A stretch of DNA of 64,000 nucleotides from Vibrio porteresiae DSM 19223 (GCF_024347055.1 NZ_AP024895.1:2294001-2358000); one strand, 5' to 3'. Positions 35,634 to 44,726 are shown, numbered from the stretch's first letter. Program-made: numbers and translations. Notes: generated by a model from the letters alone, not told the origin.

Positions 35634-36926
35634 CTATTTGGTTTGAAACAGTGCCAATTGCAAACCGTCTTTAACCAGCAGTTGGCTCGCACGCTTAACC
35701 ACGGTATCCAGCGGACATAGCACACCAACATCCGTTGATTCACAGCCAGCCACGTTAAGATCTTGATGCGGCAATGGTTGCTGGTCATTCAATGGTGACA
35801 GAGAGCGCCATTGGTCTAAGGTACGAGCTTCAAAGCGAACGCGAACAAACTCTTTATCACTACCCGCTTTATGAAAACGAGCAAAGCTGAGAGTAGCGCC
35901 TGGAGGAATGTCATTGGCTGGATAGTCAGGCAATTCCCACTCTAGACCAAGCATGGTTTGAATCTCAGCGATGTTAGTATCATGACCCAGTAGCATCACC
36001 AATGGGCGCTCTAAGCGTGCATCACCCGGCCATTGCTTCGCTAAATGTGTTCCAGCAGTCAGCGCAGACAGAATTTGACGCATTAACAAAGAACCACTGT
36101 GAGCTGCAAATTCAGGAGTATCCAACGCCAAATGGTACTGAGCAGCATGCATTGCCATCAGGGCTTTGACGGATTTTGCATCCACGCCATGACCAAACGC
36201 TACATCGGCAATGGGCATATTATCACTGTATTGCAGGCGAATGGTTTCACCAATCGTTGCACCGAATTCGCCTGGGCCTTTCAATTGCGGTTTACCGCTC
36301 TCTTTGAACTTCACGCCCCAAGGTTTATCCAGAAACTCGCAACTTGGCTTATCTTTAGCACACACAGTGTTGCGTAGCAGGTCCACCGACTCTTTATAAT
36401 GTGCCGCCGCTTGTTCAGGCGTCCCCATGCGTTCCATGATCTGCTTTTTCATCACGTTTTTATCCGGATGCGCTTCACCAAGATCATAAAGCTCAAAAAG
36501 TGGACCATTTTCTCCGCTAACGCTCAAAGGCATAACACCACAGCCCGGGAACATCCCATCAGCAATGGCTTTGCCCGTCGCCTTGATACGAGGCGATGGA
36601 CTACTCCACAGGAAGAATTGATCCTCGCTTGGACAGTGATTGCTGACTTTAAGCCCTTGTTCTTGCCACTGAGCCAGCATGTAAGCGCCTTGCTGCAACA
36701 TGCCGGCATAACCATGACCGGTGAGGTTACCATCAGCAACATCAAAGCTTGGCCAATTAAGATTGGTCGCTTTGTTTAACTTATCTGTATTGGTCTGCGG
36801 ACGAACACCGTGGCGAGTTAAACTCACCACTTTATCAAGCGTCCACGAACTGGCTAAAGCAGGTTGAACTGTGGCAAATAGACTGATGAGTAGACCTGCT
36901 AACTGCATTTGAGATTTCAATTTCAT
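35634..36926 (-). CDS. Periplasmic histidine acid phosphatase (AppA/Agp type)
   Basis: 430 aa with a signal peptide (LAGLLISLFATVQPALA). The catalytic RHG motif reads SLTRHGVRPQT and the proton-donor motif reads LGHDTNIAEI; both are intact. AppA-like features continue to the C-terminus (DIPPGATLSFARF, VRFEARTLDQWRSLSPL, CESTDVGVLC). The substrate may be phytate, glucose-1-phosphate or other phosphomonoesters; the sequence does not decide. It lies 18 bp after the KdgM-like porin gene, so probably forms one operon with it. The ATG at 36924-36926 is chosen over a GTG three codons earlier. Confidence 0.88.
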   Translation of the reverse strand: MKLKSQMQLAGLLISLFATVQPALASSWTLDKVVSLTRHGVRPQTNTDKLNKATNLNWPSFDVADGNLTGHGYAGMLQQGAYMLAQWQEQGLKVSNHCPSEDQFFLWSSPSPRIKATGKAIADGMFPGCGVMPLSVSGENGPLFELYDLGEAHPDKNVMKKQIMERMGTPEQAAAHYKESVDLLRNTVCAKDKPSCEFLDKPWGVKFKESGKPQLKGPGEFGATIGETIRLQYSDNMPIADVAFGHGVDAKSVKALMAMHAAQYHLALDTPEFAAHSGSLLMRQILSALTAGTHLAKQWPGDARLERPLVMLLGHDTNIAEIQTMLGLEWELPDYPANDIPPGATLSFARFHKAGSDKEFVRVRFEARTLDQWRSLSPLNDQQPLPHQDLNVAGCESTDVGVLCPLDTVVKRASQLLVKDGLQLALFQTK

Positions 36927-36944
36927 CGCTCTCACTACCTATGC

Positions 36945-37634
36945 TTAAATCTTGTATTTCACGCCTACTTCGAATTCAGTTTGGCGCTGATCTGTGTGCT
37001 TACTGACTGATTCATTTGAGAGTTCAATAAATGGCGTTAGTGCTTTCGTCGCTTTGTATTTGAACTCAATCGCGTGTTCATAATCCGTTTCACGTTCGTT
37101 ATACAGCTCAACGTTCGCACGATAGAGCGTCAAGGTATAACCCACTTCGAATGCACCAAATTTACGGCTGATGCCCGCATCAAAACGGTTCACACGTTTG
37201 GTTTCTTTGAAACTGTAATCAGAAATCTCGTAACGGTAACGTGAAGAGAGATCGACATTTGGCGTCAGTGCATAATCCATCGATAAATACGGTTTGTACT
37301 TGTATTCATCTTGCTTTCTCGACCAAGTCACCCCCGGTTCAACCGAGAACTTCTCGTTAACGTCATAGCTGTAACTTAAACCCAGTTCGGTTTCTTGCCA
37401 ACGTTCATCATGAAAGGCAACACCTGCATCACCGCTTTTTTCATCATTAGGTGAAAATTTCAGCTTCGCCGCCACACCAATACCCGATTCAAAATCGTAT
37501 CCAAATTTCAGTTCGTCGGTGTGTGCTTTAGACACATCTTCATATTTATGATCATAAGAAAATGATGCAGCGTAAGCGGTTGAAGTGCTCGAAAGCCCTA
37601 ATAATACGATGGTAAGAAATTTACTTGAATTCAT
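36945..37634 (-). CDS. KdgM-family outer-membrane channel
   Basis: 229 aa, signal peptide ending TAYA-A, then alternating beta strands of a small monomeric barrel. Similarity to oligogalacturonate porin KdgM runs along the length (FSYDHKYEDVSKAHTDELKFGYDF, YKPYLSMDYALTPNVDLSSRYRYE, FIELSNESVSKHTDQRQTEFEVGVKYKI). KdgM-type channels pass acidic oligosaccharides. Here it is paired with a periplasmic phosphatase, so a phosphorylated or acidic substrate is possible (inference). Confidence 0.85.
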   Translation of the reverse strand: MNSSKFLTIVLLGLSSTSTAYAASFSYDHKYEDVSKAHTDELKFGYDFESGIGVAAKLKFSPNDEKSGDAGVAFHDERWQETELGLSYSYDVNEKFSVEPGVTWSRKQDEYKYKPYLSMDYALTPNVDLSSRYRYEISDYSFKETKRVNRFDAGISRKFGAFEVGYTLTLYRANVELYNERETDYEHAIEFKYKATKALTPFIELSNESVSKHTDQRQTEFEVGVKYKI

Positions 37635-38222
37635 TATTCAACTCCAAAACGATATAAAAATCCATTTTTCTACTAACTGAACAAAGAGCTATCACTCTTT
37701 GGACATTGAAATAGGCAACCAATAAAGCAGTGATTAAAACATTAGGAATAACTTATTATTCAATCAGGTCATTCCTATTAACTTTGCAAGTAGGTTCTTA
37801 CGTTAACCTTGATTAGCAGCACTCAATAAAATCTTATTAATTTACTATTAATCATTAAGTTACAAACCAACCTGCATTTGACGTTGGATAGAATAGTGGC
37901 CAAGCATGACAACTCGGTGACAATTTTGCACATATGTGCAGACATTTTTATGACGTTTTTATTGCAGATAAATAATTAGAAAATAAAAGTAACATTATTT
38001 AACAAATACTTTTTAAGAATAATATGAACTCAGTTAAATAGAATTGGAAAGAAGAGAGTCGACATAACAAATAGTAATAGTGAATACATCGCAATAGAGA
38101 GGAAATATAATAGGTATACGAACATTTAAATAAGACACTGTCACTATATCGACGTTGTAACAGCATCTTATTGCCATTGAAATTACTAATATGTGTAACG
38201 TAGCGCTTAGAGAATCTCACGA
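37635..38222. other. AT-rich intergenic region with a palindrome
   Basis: 588 bp without a credible gene. TGCACATATGTGCA at 37927-37940 is a perfect 14-bp palindrome, a possible regulator site for the porin/phosphatase operon, about 290 bp from its start. The rest is very AT-rich. Confidence 0.5.
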
Positions 38223-39410
38223 TTACAACTTAGTAATACGCATCCAGTTCAAGCTAAACCCACCCGTTTGTGCGTAGATACCAAAATTGTAACTACCCGC
38301 ATCAAGCGTGACTTGCTGTGTAACGGTTTGCCAAGTTTGCGAACCTCCCGTTGATCCGAGATCAACATAGCCCACCACATTGGCACCCGCGTTGTAATCC
38401 AAAGACAAACGCGCAGCACTGTTGGTACTTGCCACACGATATTCGATTTGGTACTCACCCGATGTCGGGATGGTAACGTTGTTATAAACCACCCAATCGC
38501 CCGTATCAAATGAACTGACGTCGGAACCAGCATCCATATCCGTGGTAGTTTCCGTCGCTACCCCACTCATATTACTGTAGTTTTCAGCTTCAATCTGTTG
38601 AGAGAACATGTCGGAGTCAGCACTGCCCGTATGGCTACTTGCAGTATTGGTCGTGTCTTGATAGACGCGCACATAATCGACATACATTTTCGCAGGCAAA
38701 ACCGACTCATCAACGGTGGTTCCCGGCCAATCTCCCCCAACGGCGAGATTAAGTAACAAATAGAACTCGTTGTGAAATTCATCGGTATCACCGGTATTGT
38801 TTAGAATGCTCATCTCGTGGAATAGCACCCCATCTACATACCATTTCATCATGCTCGCATCCCACTCAACGGTGTAAACATGATATTGACTCATATCTAA
38901 TGTGGCACTAGTTCCTGAATAACTGGCGTGCAAATTGGCCCACCAATGCACTGTCCCATACACGACATTCTCGGTGTTAATACGCTCCATGATGTCGATT
39001 TCACCACAGTAAGGCCAACCGACTGTTTCCATATTGGTGCCTAACATCCAAAATGCTGGCCACAGCCCTGTTCCGGTGGGAAGCTTAATACGCGCTTCGA
39101 TTTTGCCGTATTTAAAAGATTGATTCCCCAAGGTATTCATTCGTGCTGAGGTATAACTGTAGCCTCCGGTCGACTCTTTCTTAGCCGTAATCACCAAATT
39201 ACCATCTTCAACGCTCGCGTTATCTGCTAAATAGTATTCAAGCTCGCTATTACCCCAACCGGACGTACCGTTACCCGTGGCGAAATTCCAACTCGACCCG
39301 ACGCTATCGGTAAATTCATCATCCCAAACCAATTGCCAATCTGCGCTATTGGCTGCAAAAGAAGCCCCCAGCCCAGCGAGCAATATGATCGCAGCTTTAT
39401 TATGTTTCAT
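38223..39410 (-). CDS. Secreted GH16 beta-glucanase with CBM6
   Basis: 395 aa. A signal peptide (AAIILLAGLGASFAANS) is followed by a GH16 laminarinase-type domain (residues about 22-255) with the catalytic ExDxxE motif in GEIDIMERI, FWMLGTN and LLLNLAVGGDWPG. After a Ser/Thr linker comes a C-terminal CBM6 (QIEAENYSNMSG...SFDTGDWVVYNNV...GSYNFGIYAQTGGFSLNWMRI). It probably cleaves beta-1,3-glucans such as laminarin outside the cell. A single gene, with long non-coding regions on both sides. Confidence 0.93.
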   Translation of the reverse strand: MKHNKAAIILLAGLGASFAANSADWQLVWDDEFTDSVGSSWNFATGNGTSGWGNSELEYYLADNASVEDGNLVITAKKESTGGYSYTSARMNTLGNQSFKYGKIEARIKLPTGTGLWPAFWMLGTNMETVGWPYCGEIDIMERINTENVVYGTVHWWANLHASYSGTSATLDMSQYHVYTVEWDASMMKWYVDGVLFHEMSILNNTGDTDEFHNEFYLLLNLAVGGDWPGTTVDESVLPAKMYVDYVRVYQDTTNTASSHTGSADSDMFSQQIEAENYSNMSGVATETTTDMDAGSDVSSFDTGDWVVYNNVTIPTSGEYQIEYRVASTNSAARLSLDYNAGANVVGYVDLGSTGGSQTWQTVTQQVTLDAGSYNFGIYAQTGGFSLNWMRITKL

Positions 39411-39594
39411 CGTTATCGACTCCTATCCTTTATTTGTCCCATGGTTTCATTCACCTTGAATCAGTAATAGCAGAGTAACCTTATAAAACTCATGGTATTT
39501 GATTATTTATTAATCAGGACGAATAGTGAGAGGATTTAAGACAATTTATTGCCCATACAACCCGCCGCCGCTTTAGCTTTTAGTGACACCAAAT

Positions 39595-39626
39595 AAAAAA
39601 CCAGTGAAGTCTCCCTCACTGGTTTT
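39595..39626 (-). terminator. Terminator after the pterin synthase-like gene
   Basis: AAAACCAGTGA/TCACTGGTTTT perfect stem. On the minus strand a T6 run follows. It also has T's on the plus side. Confidence 0.88.
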
Positions 39627-39657
39627 AGGCATGCAGAATGTATAACCGATGTTTGAA

Positions 39658-40473
39658 TTACAGCAGCGTCACCGCACCTTTAGATAGGCCTTCACTCACG
39701 CGCACTTGAATGGACGTGGCGTTAGGTCGCAAAGCGTGTACTTTCTTGGCAATGTGGCGGGAGATGTTTTCGATGGAAGGTTCACCTTCAACCAGTTCAA
39801 GCAATGCGTTAGGCAACTGAACTTCAAAATTACCTTGGGATGCACTGTAACGAATCATTGAGCGACCAGAATCAAACATCACATCACTTTCATTAAAAAA
39901 GTGCTTACCGTTCAAGCTAGAAACGATTAATCGATGAGTTTCCACACAAGGCTTGCCATCAATGATGACATGCAGATCCGCGCTGTGGCCATGAATAATG
40001 CGCTGACAGTTTCCATCATGCAGCTTTAAGCCATGATTGTATTGAAAGCTTGGCGTTGGGTTCGGCTTAAGCTCAATCTGAAAATCAAACATTGGCATCT
40101 CAGCGCTGAATTTCTCCAGTAAGAAGCTTTTGATGTTGTCCAGATAATGCTCTGCTGTCATGGCAATTGGGCAATACATCTGCATCGGTCCCATCGAGCT
40201 AATCACTCCAGCAGACACCGGAAACTCGCCCTGGCCAATACCATCTTGCACAGTAATAAATTGTGGGTCACACACCAAACGGTGGTCGACTTCTTTATCA
40301 CAAATCGCTTTGAGTCTGGGTTTGATTTTGCCGAAATCGGAGATCATACCGGAGTCGTTACGATCACCAGCTACAACAACGCAAAGCGAGACGCTGTCTC
40401 CGCGGATTTCACCACCGTGATAAACTGAAAAATCAATTGCAGTAAGATCGTCAATGTACATCGCAGTTTTCAC
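39658..40473 (-). CDS. Tandem two-domain 6-pyruvoyl-tetrahydropterin synthase/QueD-like protein
   Basis: 271 aa, about twice the length of QueD (about 120 aa). The N-terminal half has FSVYHGG (His19), RGDSVSL where HGHSY is expected, SDFGKIK and the catalytic pair DHR (Asp63, His64). The C-terminal half has a zinc site (His147, His161-Gly-His163), Cys156 and a final Glu261, but no DH pair. The active-site parts are thus divided between two T-fold domains. In hexameric PTPS the sites form at subunit interfaces, so the fusion could still be active. The product (6-carboxytetrahydropterin or other) is unknown. Confidence 0.75.
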   Translation of the reverse strand: MKTAMYIDDLTAIDFSVYHGGEIRGDSVSLCVVVAGDRNDSGMISDFGKIKPRLKAICDKEVDHRLVCDPQFITVQDGIGQGEFPVSAGVISSMGPMQMYCPIAMTAEHYLDNIKSFLLEKFSAEMPMFDFQIELKPNPTPSFQYNHGLKLHDGNCQRIIHGHSADLHVIIDGKPCVETHRLIVSSLNGKHFFNESDVMFDSGRSMIRYSASQGNFEVQLPNALLELVEGEPSIENISRHIAKKVHALRPNATSIQVRVSEGLSKGAVTLL

Positions 40474-40650
40474 GACACTACCTCTTCAATAAATGAGCCT
40501 GTTGGCTAAAACCGAGGGATTGTCGGTAAACTGGCTCAGTTTTTCAAGCGCGTTATTGATTTACAAACAAGTTATTTACATAGCCATTAATAAGATTTAT
40601 CGATTAACTTAACAGCATAACGAAATGTTATACCATAACAGTTTTTCGTG

Positions 40651-41292
40651 CTAAAAATCTTCTCTGCCTTGCAACTCAGTAAAATCACTCATCACCCATT
40701 TTTGATAGCCTGGGCGACTTTGTAGCAAGTCAAACCATCTTGTGACTTGCGGCGGCAGTGTAATAGGTAAGCCCTGCGCAGTGAGTCGATAAAGTACAGC
40801 TCCAGCACAAATGTCTGCAAGCGAGATATGTTCGCCAATCAAAAAACGGTTTCCCGTTAATTGCTGCTCTAACTGTGCAAGGCACTCTTCACATTTAGCT
40901 AAGTGGCTATTCACTTCTGCCATGTTCCGCTTGGAAGCTGGCATACGGTAGTAGCCCCAAAAGGTGCCCATAAAAGCTTGTTGAAAAATCAGATGTGACC
41001 AATCCATCCAGCGTTCATAACGAGAACGCTCATAAGCATCCTTCGGACACCAATATTCATCCCCGTAAGCAGCAGCCAAATAGCGCAAAATGGTGTGTGA
41101 TTCCCACACGGATTTGTCGCCATCGATCAACACTGGGACTTTACGCATAGGATTGAGCTCACCAAACTCAGGAGCATCAAGCCCGCCAAACCGGCCGCCC
41201 AGCTCCACATGCTCATAATTTAGTTCGAGTTCATCGAGTAACCACAACACTTTTTGCACATTAAACGATGTGGTTCGTCCATACAATTTCAT
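40651..41292 (-). CDS. Glutathione S-transferase family protein
   Basis: 213 aa. The N-terminal thioredoxin-like domain (MKLYGRTTSFNVQKVLWLLDELELNYE, NPMRKVPVLIDGDKSVWESHTILRYLA) and helical C-terminal domain (FLIGEHISLADICAGAVLYRL) are complete. Ser9 near the N-terminus is the likely thiol-activating residue, and the ES pair in VWESHTI binds glutathione. The substrate is unknown. The next gene upstream in the minus direction is a GFA-family protein, which also often relates to glutathione. Confidence 0.92.
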   Translation of the reverse strand: MKLYGRTTSFNVQKVLWLLDELELNYEHVELGGRFGGLDAPEFGELNPMRKVPVLIDGDKSVWESHTILRYLAAAYGDEYWCPKDAYERSRYERWMDWSHLIFQQAFMGTFWGYYRMPASKRNMAEVNSHLAKCEECLAQLEQQLTGNRFLIGEHISLADICAGAVLYRLTAQGLPITLPPQVTRWFDLLQSRPGYQKWVMSDFTELQGREDF

Positions 41293-41315
41293 TCTAAACT
41301 CCGTTTACTATCTCT

Positions 41316-41726
41316 CTAACTATTCGGAAATCCTGCTTTTTTCTCTGCGCTTAACCCAACCTGATACCAATGAGGCTGCTCGACACAAAACAGTTGGGCA
41401 TCCACTTGTTTTGATGGCTCTTCATCCAAACATCCCGCTGGCACCACCATGTTGTTACTGGCTTTGGATAGATATGGTAGCGGTGAACCGCATTCAGGGC
41501 AGAAGGCTTTGGTAAAAGCACGATGAGGGTCATCATAGCGTTTCACCAACTCAGCACCTTTTAGCCAAGTGAGATTGTCCACTTCTGTAAACAAATTCGC
41601 CGCGTGAGCGGTGCCCATCATCTTACGGCATTGGTCACAATGACAGAAATAGAAACGAGAAAACTCGTCTTTGACAATAAACATGATTTTTTGGCAGTAA
41701 CAACTACCGTGAATCAACTTTGACAT
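41316..41726 (-). CDS. GFA family protein (glutathione-dependent formaldehyde-activating-like)
   Basis: 136 aa, Mss4-like zinc fold: CYCQ near residue 9, CHCDQCRKMMG near residue 29 and CPECGSPLPY near residue 76, giving two zinc sites. Family members include Gfa and CENP-V. The gene lies 23 bp before the GST gene, and the two probably share a transcript. Confidence 0.87.
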   Translation of the reverse strand: MSKLIHGSCYCQKIMFIVKDEFSRFYFCHCDQCRKMMGTAHAANLFTEVDNLTWLKGAELVKRYDDPHRAFTKAFCPECGSPLPYLSKASNNMVVPAGCLDEEPSKQVDAQLFCVEQPHWYQVGLSAEKKAGFPNS

Positions 41727-41770
41727 AACGTACTCCCTGTACTGGATTATTCCCTGGTATCACTCCCTTT

Positions 41771-41880
41771 GAGTGAATTTCGATTCGGTTTCTTTGGCAT
41801 AAAGAAACCGCAAGCATCACGCTTAGCCAGTGTGGGCTGATCCCACGCTCCGCACTGATCTTTTAGATTCTCTTTCGCCC
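41771..41880. repeat. Double-hairpin element, possible dispersed Vibrio repeat
   Basis: CGGTTTCTTT/AAAGAAACCG (41786-41810, 5-nt loop) is a perfect 10-bp stem. A second hairpin, GTGGG/CCCAC with 5-nt loop, follows at about 41832-41846. No gene is seen in 41727-42018. The sequence resembles one I associate with many Vibrio intergenic regions, but I cannot verify copy number here. Confidence 0.4.
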
Positions 41881-42018
41881 GAACGAAATGCCGACACTGA
41901 CCGCAGTAATTTCCCACAACTTATCCTTTGTCCTTGGAAAAATTCTGTTATCCGTCAATGCCAGGATGAACTCAAGCGACTGCCTCACAAAAGCTAAAAG
42001 ATCAGCGTGTTAGGGCAA

Positions 42019-42909
42019 TTACGATTGACCAAGATAAGGGGTAAGAAACTGGGAAACCGCCTCACCTTCTACACCGATGTCGACTTTGATGCCAGCATCT
42101 TCCAAGATGGCGATACCTTTGCCGCTATTGCGCGGATCAGGGTCCAGCATCGCCACCACTACGTGTTTAATCCCTGTGCTCACCAAGGTTTTGGCACACG
42201 CCGGAGTTCGCCCGACAAAGGAACAGGGCTCTAAAGTGACGTACGCCGTCACGCCATCAAATGAACCTTGATAAGCGTTTAACGCTTCCACTTCGGCATG
42301 ATTGCCGCCAATGGCTTGCGTGTGACCTTCCGCGACAATCTGATTATCTTTTACCAACACACAACCGACCGGCGGATTTGGCCGACATTTGGGTAACGCT
42401 TGTTGAGAAATCTCCAAAGCACGCAACATAAATGGATTAGACATTGACTCTCCCTTTACTTCTTGTAGGTGGATAGATGGAACATCGGTGCGATAACTCA
42501 TCGCAATTAATGGATGACCACCAACCACTTCACACGCTTTTATGTATTCAAAACCAAAATTTTCGTAGTAACCACGTAGGTGCTGATGAGCATGAATGTC
42601 GATATGGTGAACGCGCTGTTTAATCGCGTAATCAATGGCGTGTTGAATCACCGCTCTCGCAACACCCGCACCACGAAAAGCTTTCATGACTGCTACACGG
42701 GCCAAGATGGCTGAAGAGGCCGAAGGAAATGAGAGTCGTGCAGTAGCTACCGGGGTCGAATCGTCAATCACCAAAAGATGCATCGATTCTTGGTCAAGTC
42801 CATCTAAGTCTAACTCTTGTGGAATCGACTGTTCCTTAACAAACACGGCATACCGAATTTGCTGCGCTTGCTTGATGATTTGTGCGCTGTTACCAATAAC
42901 CACATCCAT
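42019..42909 (-). CDS. GNAT acetyltransferase fused to a RibD-type deaminase domain
   Basis: 296 aa. Residues 1-145 form a GNAT domain (ARVAVMKAFRGAGVARAVIQHAI, the acetyl-CoA loop, and YYENFGF). Residues 156-296 form a pyrimidine deaminase domain as in RibD: HAEVEALN and PCSFVGRTPAC, the zinc motif HAE...PCxxxGxTPxC. The RibD reductase domain is absent. The start ATG 42907-42909 has AAGGAT upstream. Inside, the ATG at 42444 has a strong AAGGGAGAG 5 nt before it, so a separate 141-aa deaminase may also be made. Confidence 0.82.
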   Translation of the reverse strand: MDVVIGNSAQIIKQAQQIRYAVFVKEQSIPQELDLDGLDQESMHLLVIDDSTPVATARLSFPSASSAILARVAVMKAFRGAGVARAVIQHAIDYAIKQRVHHIDIHAHQHLRGYYENFGFEYIKACEVVGGHPLIAMSYRTDVPSIHLQEVKGESMSNPFMLRALEISQQALPKCRPNPPVGCVLVKDNQIVAEGHTQAIGGNHAEVEALNAYQGSFDGVTAYVTLEPCSFVGRTPACAKTLVSTGIKHVVVAMLDPDPRNSGKGIAILEDAGIKVDIGVEGEAVSQFLTPYLGQS

Positions 42910-42928
42910 ATTCGTTATCCTTTTACAC

Positions 42929-43255
42929 TTATTTGGGCTCAGGTAGCGCCTTGCGATAGTAATAATTTTGAATCGCCACAAAGATAAGCCACGCCACACT
43001 GACAATGGTCAAAACTGAACCTAACGGTAGCGAAACCAACATTAACCAACCAAAAACCAACATGCTGTAAAGGATGTCACCAACATCAATACCGAAAATG
43101 ATACATGGATTGGCTCCGCCTTCATCCAGCAGGCAGTGCTTAATATTGGCAATCGCGCCTGCCACCATTACCGAGAGCAGCGGCACAACAGAAAAAAACA
43201 GTGAGCACGCCACCGCAATGATCGGCAGCCTCATCTTACGTTTCTTCACGTTCAT
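42929..43255 (-). CDS. Small membrane protein, unknown function
   Basis: 108 aa with three predicted transmembrane segments (residues about 11-33, 60-80 and 80-100) and a basic N-terminus (KKRKMR). A short hydrophilic loop contains two Cys (KHCLLDEGGANPCII), possibly a periplasmic disulfide. It overlaps the preceding GNAT gene by 4 bp (ATGA) and is translationally coupled to it. No family recognised. Confidence 0.6.
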   Translation of the reverse strand: MNVKKRKMRLPIIAVACSLFFSVVPLLSVMVAGAIANIKHCLLDEGGANPCIIFGIDVGDILYSMLVFGWLMLVSLPLGSVLTIVSVAWLIFVAIQNYYYRKALPEPK

Positions 43256-43683
43256 ACTAACTCTCTTTGAAACACTATTTTTCCATTGGTCGGATTTGAA
43301 CCTGGTTCATAACCAATAATCTGATAACCACTGGAAATTAATAGGCGCAGCATGTTGGGATAAGCATTCATTGACTTAACAGTAATCGCTTGATAGCCCG
43401 ATGTTCGCGCCCACTTTTCTTGATATAGGCGCAGCTCAGATGCCACACCTTGTTGGCGATGAGACGGAATAACACCACCTAACCAACTGTAAAACTCAGT
43501 ACTGGAGAGCTGATAGCCAACTTTATACCCCACGATTTGTCCATCGATTTTGGCCAGCAAAATCAAATGTGGGGTATCACATAATCGCTCATTAAGACGC
43601 TCACGAGTATTACGTCCATCAAATTCAGGAATCTGCGCGTCGATAAACAAAATGTCATCAATCGAGCCTTGTTCAATCAACAT
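43252..43683 (-). CDS. GNAT-family acetyltransferase
   Basis: 143 aa with the GNAT core: GQIVGYKVGYQ (beta4), WLGGVIPSHRQQGVASELRLYQEKWA (acetyl-CoA binding Q/RxxGxA) and RLLISSGYQIIGYE (C-terminal strand). The substrate is unknown. It is coupled to the small membrane protein gene by an ATGA overlap. Confidence 0.87.
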   Translation of the reverse strand: MLIEQGSIDDILFIDAQIPEFDGRNTRERLNERLCDTPHLILLAKIDGQIVGYKVGYQLSSTEFYSWLGGVIPSHRQQGVASELRLYQEKWARTSGYQAITVKSMNAYPNMLRLLISSGYQIIGYEPGSNPTNGKIVFQRELV

Positions 43684-43814
43684 AGGTCATTAACCATCTA
43701 CAACACAACCACTTAGCTGCGTTTATAGCACATTTAACTGGGTATAGGAAAAGAGAGTCTTTTACAGGGGCAGTCATAGAGGAAGAAGTAGAATCAGTAC
43801 AAAAACCAAAGCCC

Positions 43815-43855
43815 GAAAAAAAGAAAACGCATAGAACCACGAGATTCTATGCGTT
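43815..43855 (-). terminator. Terminator after the DUF3297 gene
   Basis: AACGCATAGAA/TTCTATGCGTT stem, followed on the minus strand by TTCTTTTTTTC. Confidence 0.85.
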
Positions 43856-43876
43856 ATTTATTCAGCTCAATTCAGC

Positions 43877-44125
43877 TTATTTGTAGAACGCTTCTACTTC
43901 GCCTTTCAGAGTGATTAGCATTGGGTTACCGTAGCGGTCTTTTGCTTTTGGTGAAGGAATTTTTACCCAACCTTCGCTGATGCAATACTCTTCCACGTCT
44001 GTGCGCTCTTTACCGTTAAGGCGAATACCGATGTGGTGTTCAAAGCACTCTTCAACAAAGAATTTGCTGCGTGGATTACCGGATAGACGATCTGGCAGGG
44101 TTGGTTTTGCGCTAGCGTCGCTCAT
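43877..44125 (-). CDS. DUF3297 protein
   Basis: 82 aa, matches DUF3297 throughout (LPDRLSGNPRSKFFVEECFEHHIGIRLNGKERTDVEEYCISEGWVK...KDRYGNPM). Small, soluble, of unknown function. A single gene with a terminator. Confidence 0.85.
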   Translation of the reverse strand: MSDASAKPTLPDRLSGNPRSKFFVEECFEHHIGIRLNGKERTDVEEYCISEGWVKIPSPKAKDRYGNPMLITLKGEVEAFYK

Positions 44126-44273
44126 AGTTATAACCTGAAATAAATGAATGGTGGCGCATTGTAGTCAATCCACCTAGCCGCGACAAGGCAACAATGCGCA
44201 AAGTGAACGGGATAACGATGAATAAATGGAGTTTCCCCACCTGCGAGCGGGATATACCAGACAGTACCGCTAA

Positions 44274-44726
44274 TCACAACATAGACGCCAATGCATGACT
44301 CACTTTACCAAAGTCGTAAAAAAGGTCGTCTTCACCAAGCACTTTAAAACCATAGGTTCGATACAATTTAACGGCACGTTGATTGTTCTTAAAACAGCTT
44401 AATGTCACCGCTTTACCCTCACCTGCGGCTATTTGTTCTAATTGAACCAAAACTTGCTGCGCGTAGCCATGGCCTTGGTACGGACGAAAAATTGCCAAGA
44501 GGTGGATATGCAGGCTCGCTTCTTTGTAGCGATGGCAAACCACCCCAACGCGCTCACTATCGACTTCAACCCAATAAAACCACTCCGGCTTTAGATGCTG
44601 TTTGAAATTGCGCTCCTGAAACGCTTCATCCCAACCTAATGCTTCATCGATAATGGGAAACATAGAAGCCTTAAACAGCTCAAACATCTGAGCGAATTCA
44701 TCTTGCTTAATTGGTGTTAAATCCAT
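44274..44726 (-). CDS. GNAT-family acetyltransferase
   Basis: 150 aa; GNAT core HIHLLAIFRPYQGHGYAQQVLVQLE (acetyl-CoA loop) and NNQRAVKLYRTYGFKVLGEDDLFYDF. It resembles ribosomal-protein or small-molecule acetyltransferases, substrate not predictable. It stands alone between DUF3297 and the outer-membrane protein gene. Confidence 0.87.
   Translation of the reverse strand: MDLTPIKQDEFAQMFELFKASMFPIIDEALGWDEAFQERNFKQHLKPEWFYWVEVDSERVGVVCHRYKEASLHIHLLAIFRPYQGHGYAQQVLVQLEQIAAGEGKAVTLSCFKNNQRAVKLYRTYGFKVLGEDDLFYDFGKVSHALASML

Noticed and set aside
37999..38220. 73-codon minus-strand frame downstream of the GH16 gene
   Set aside because: AT-rich, hydrophobic by composition, no start signals.
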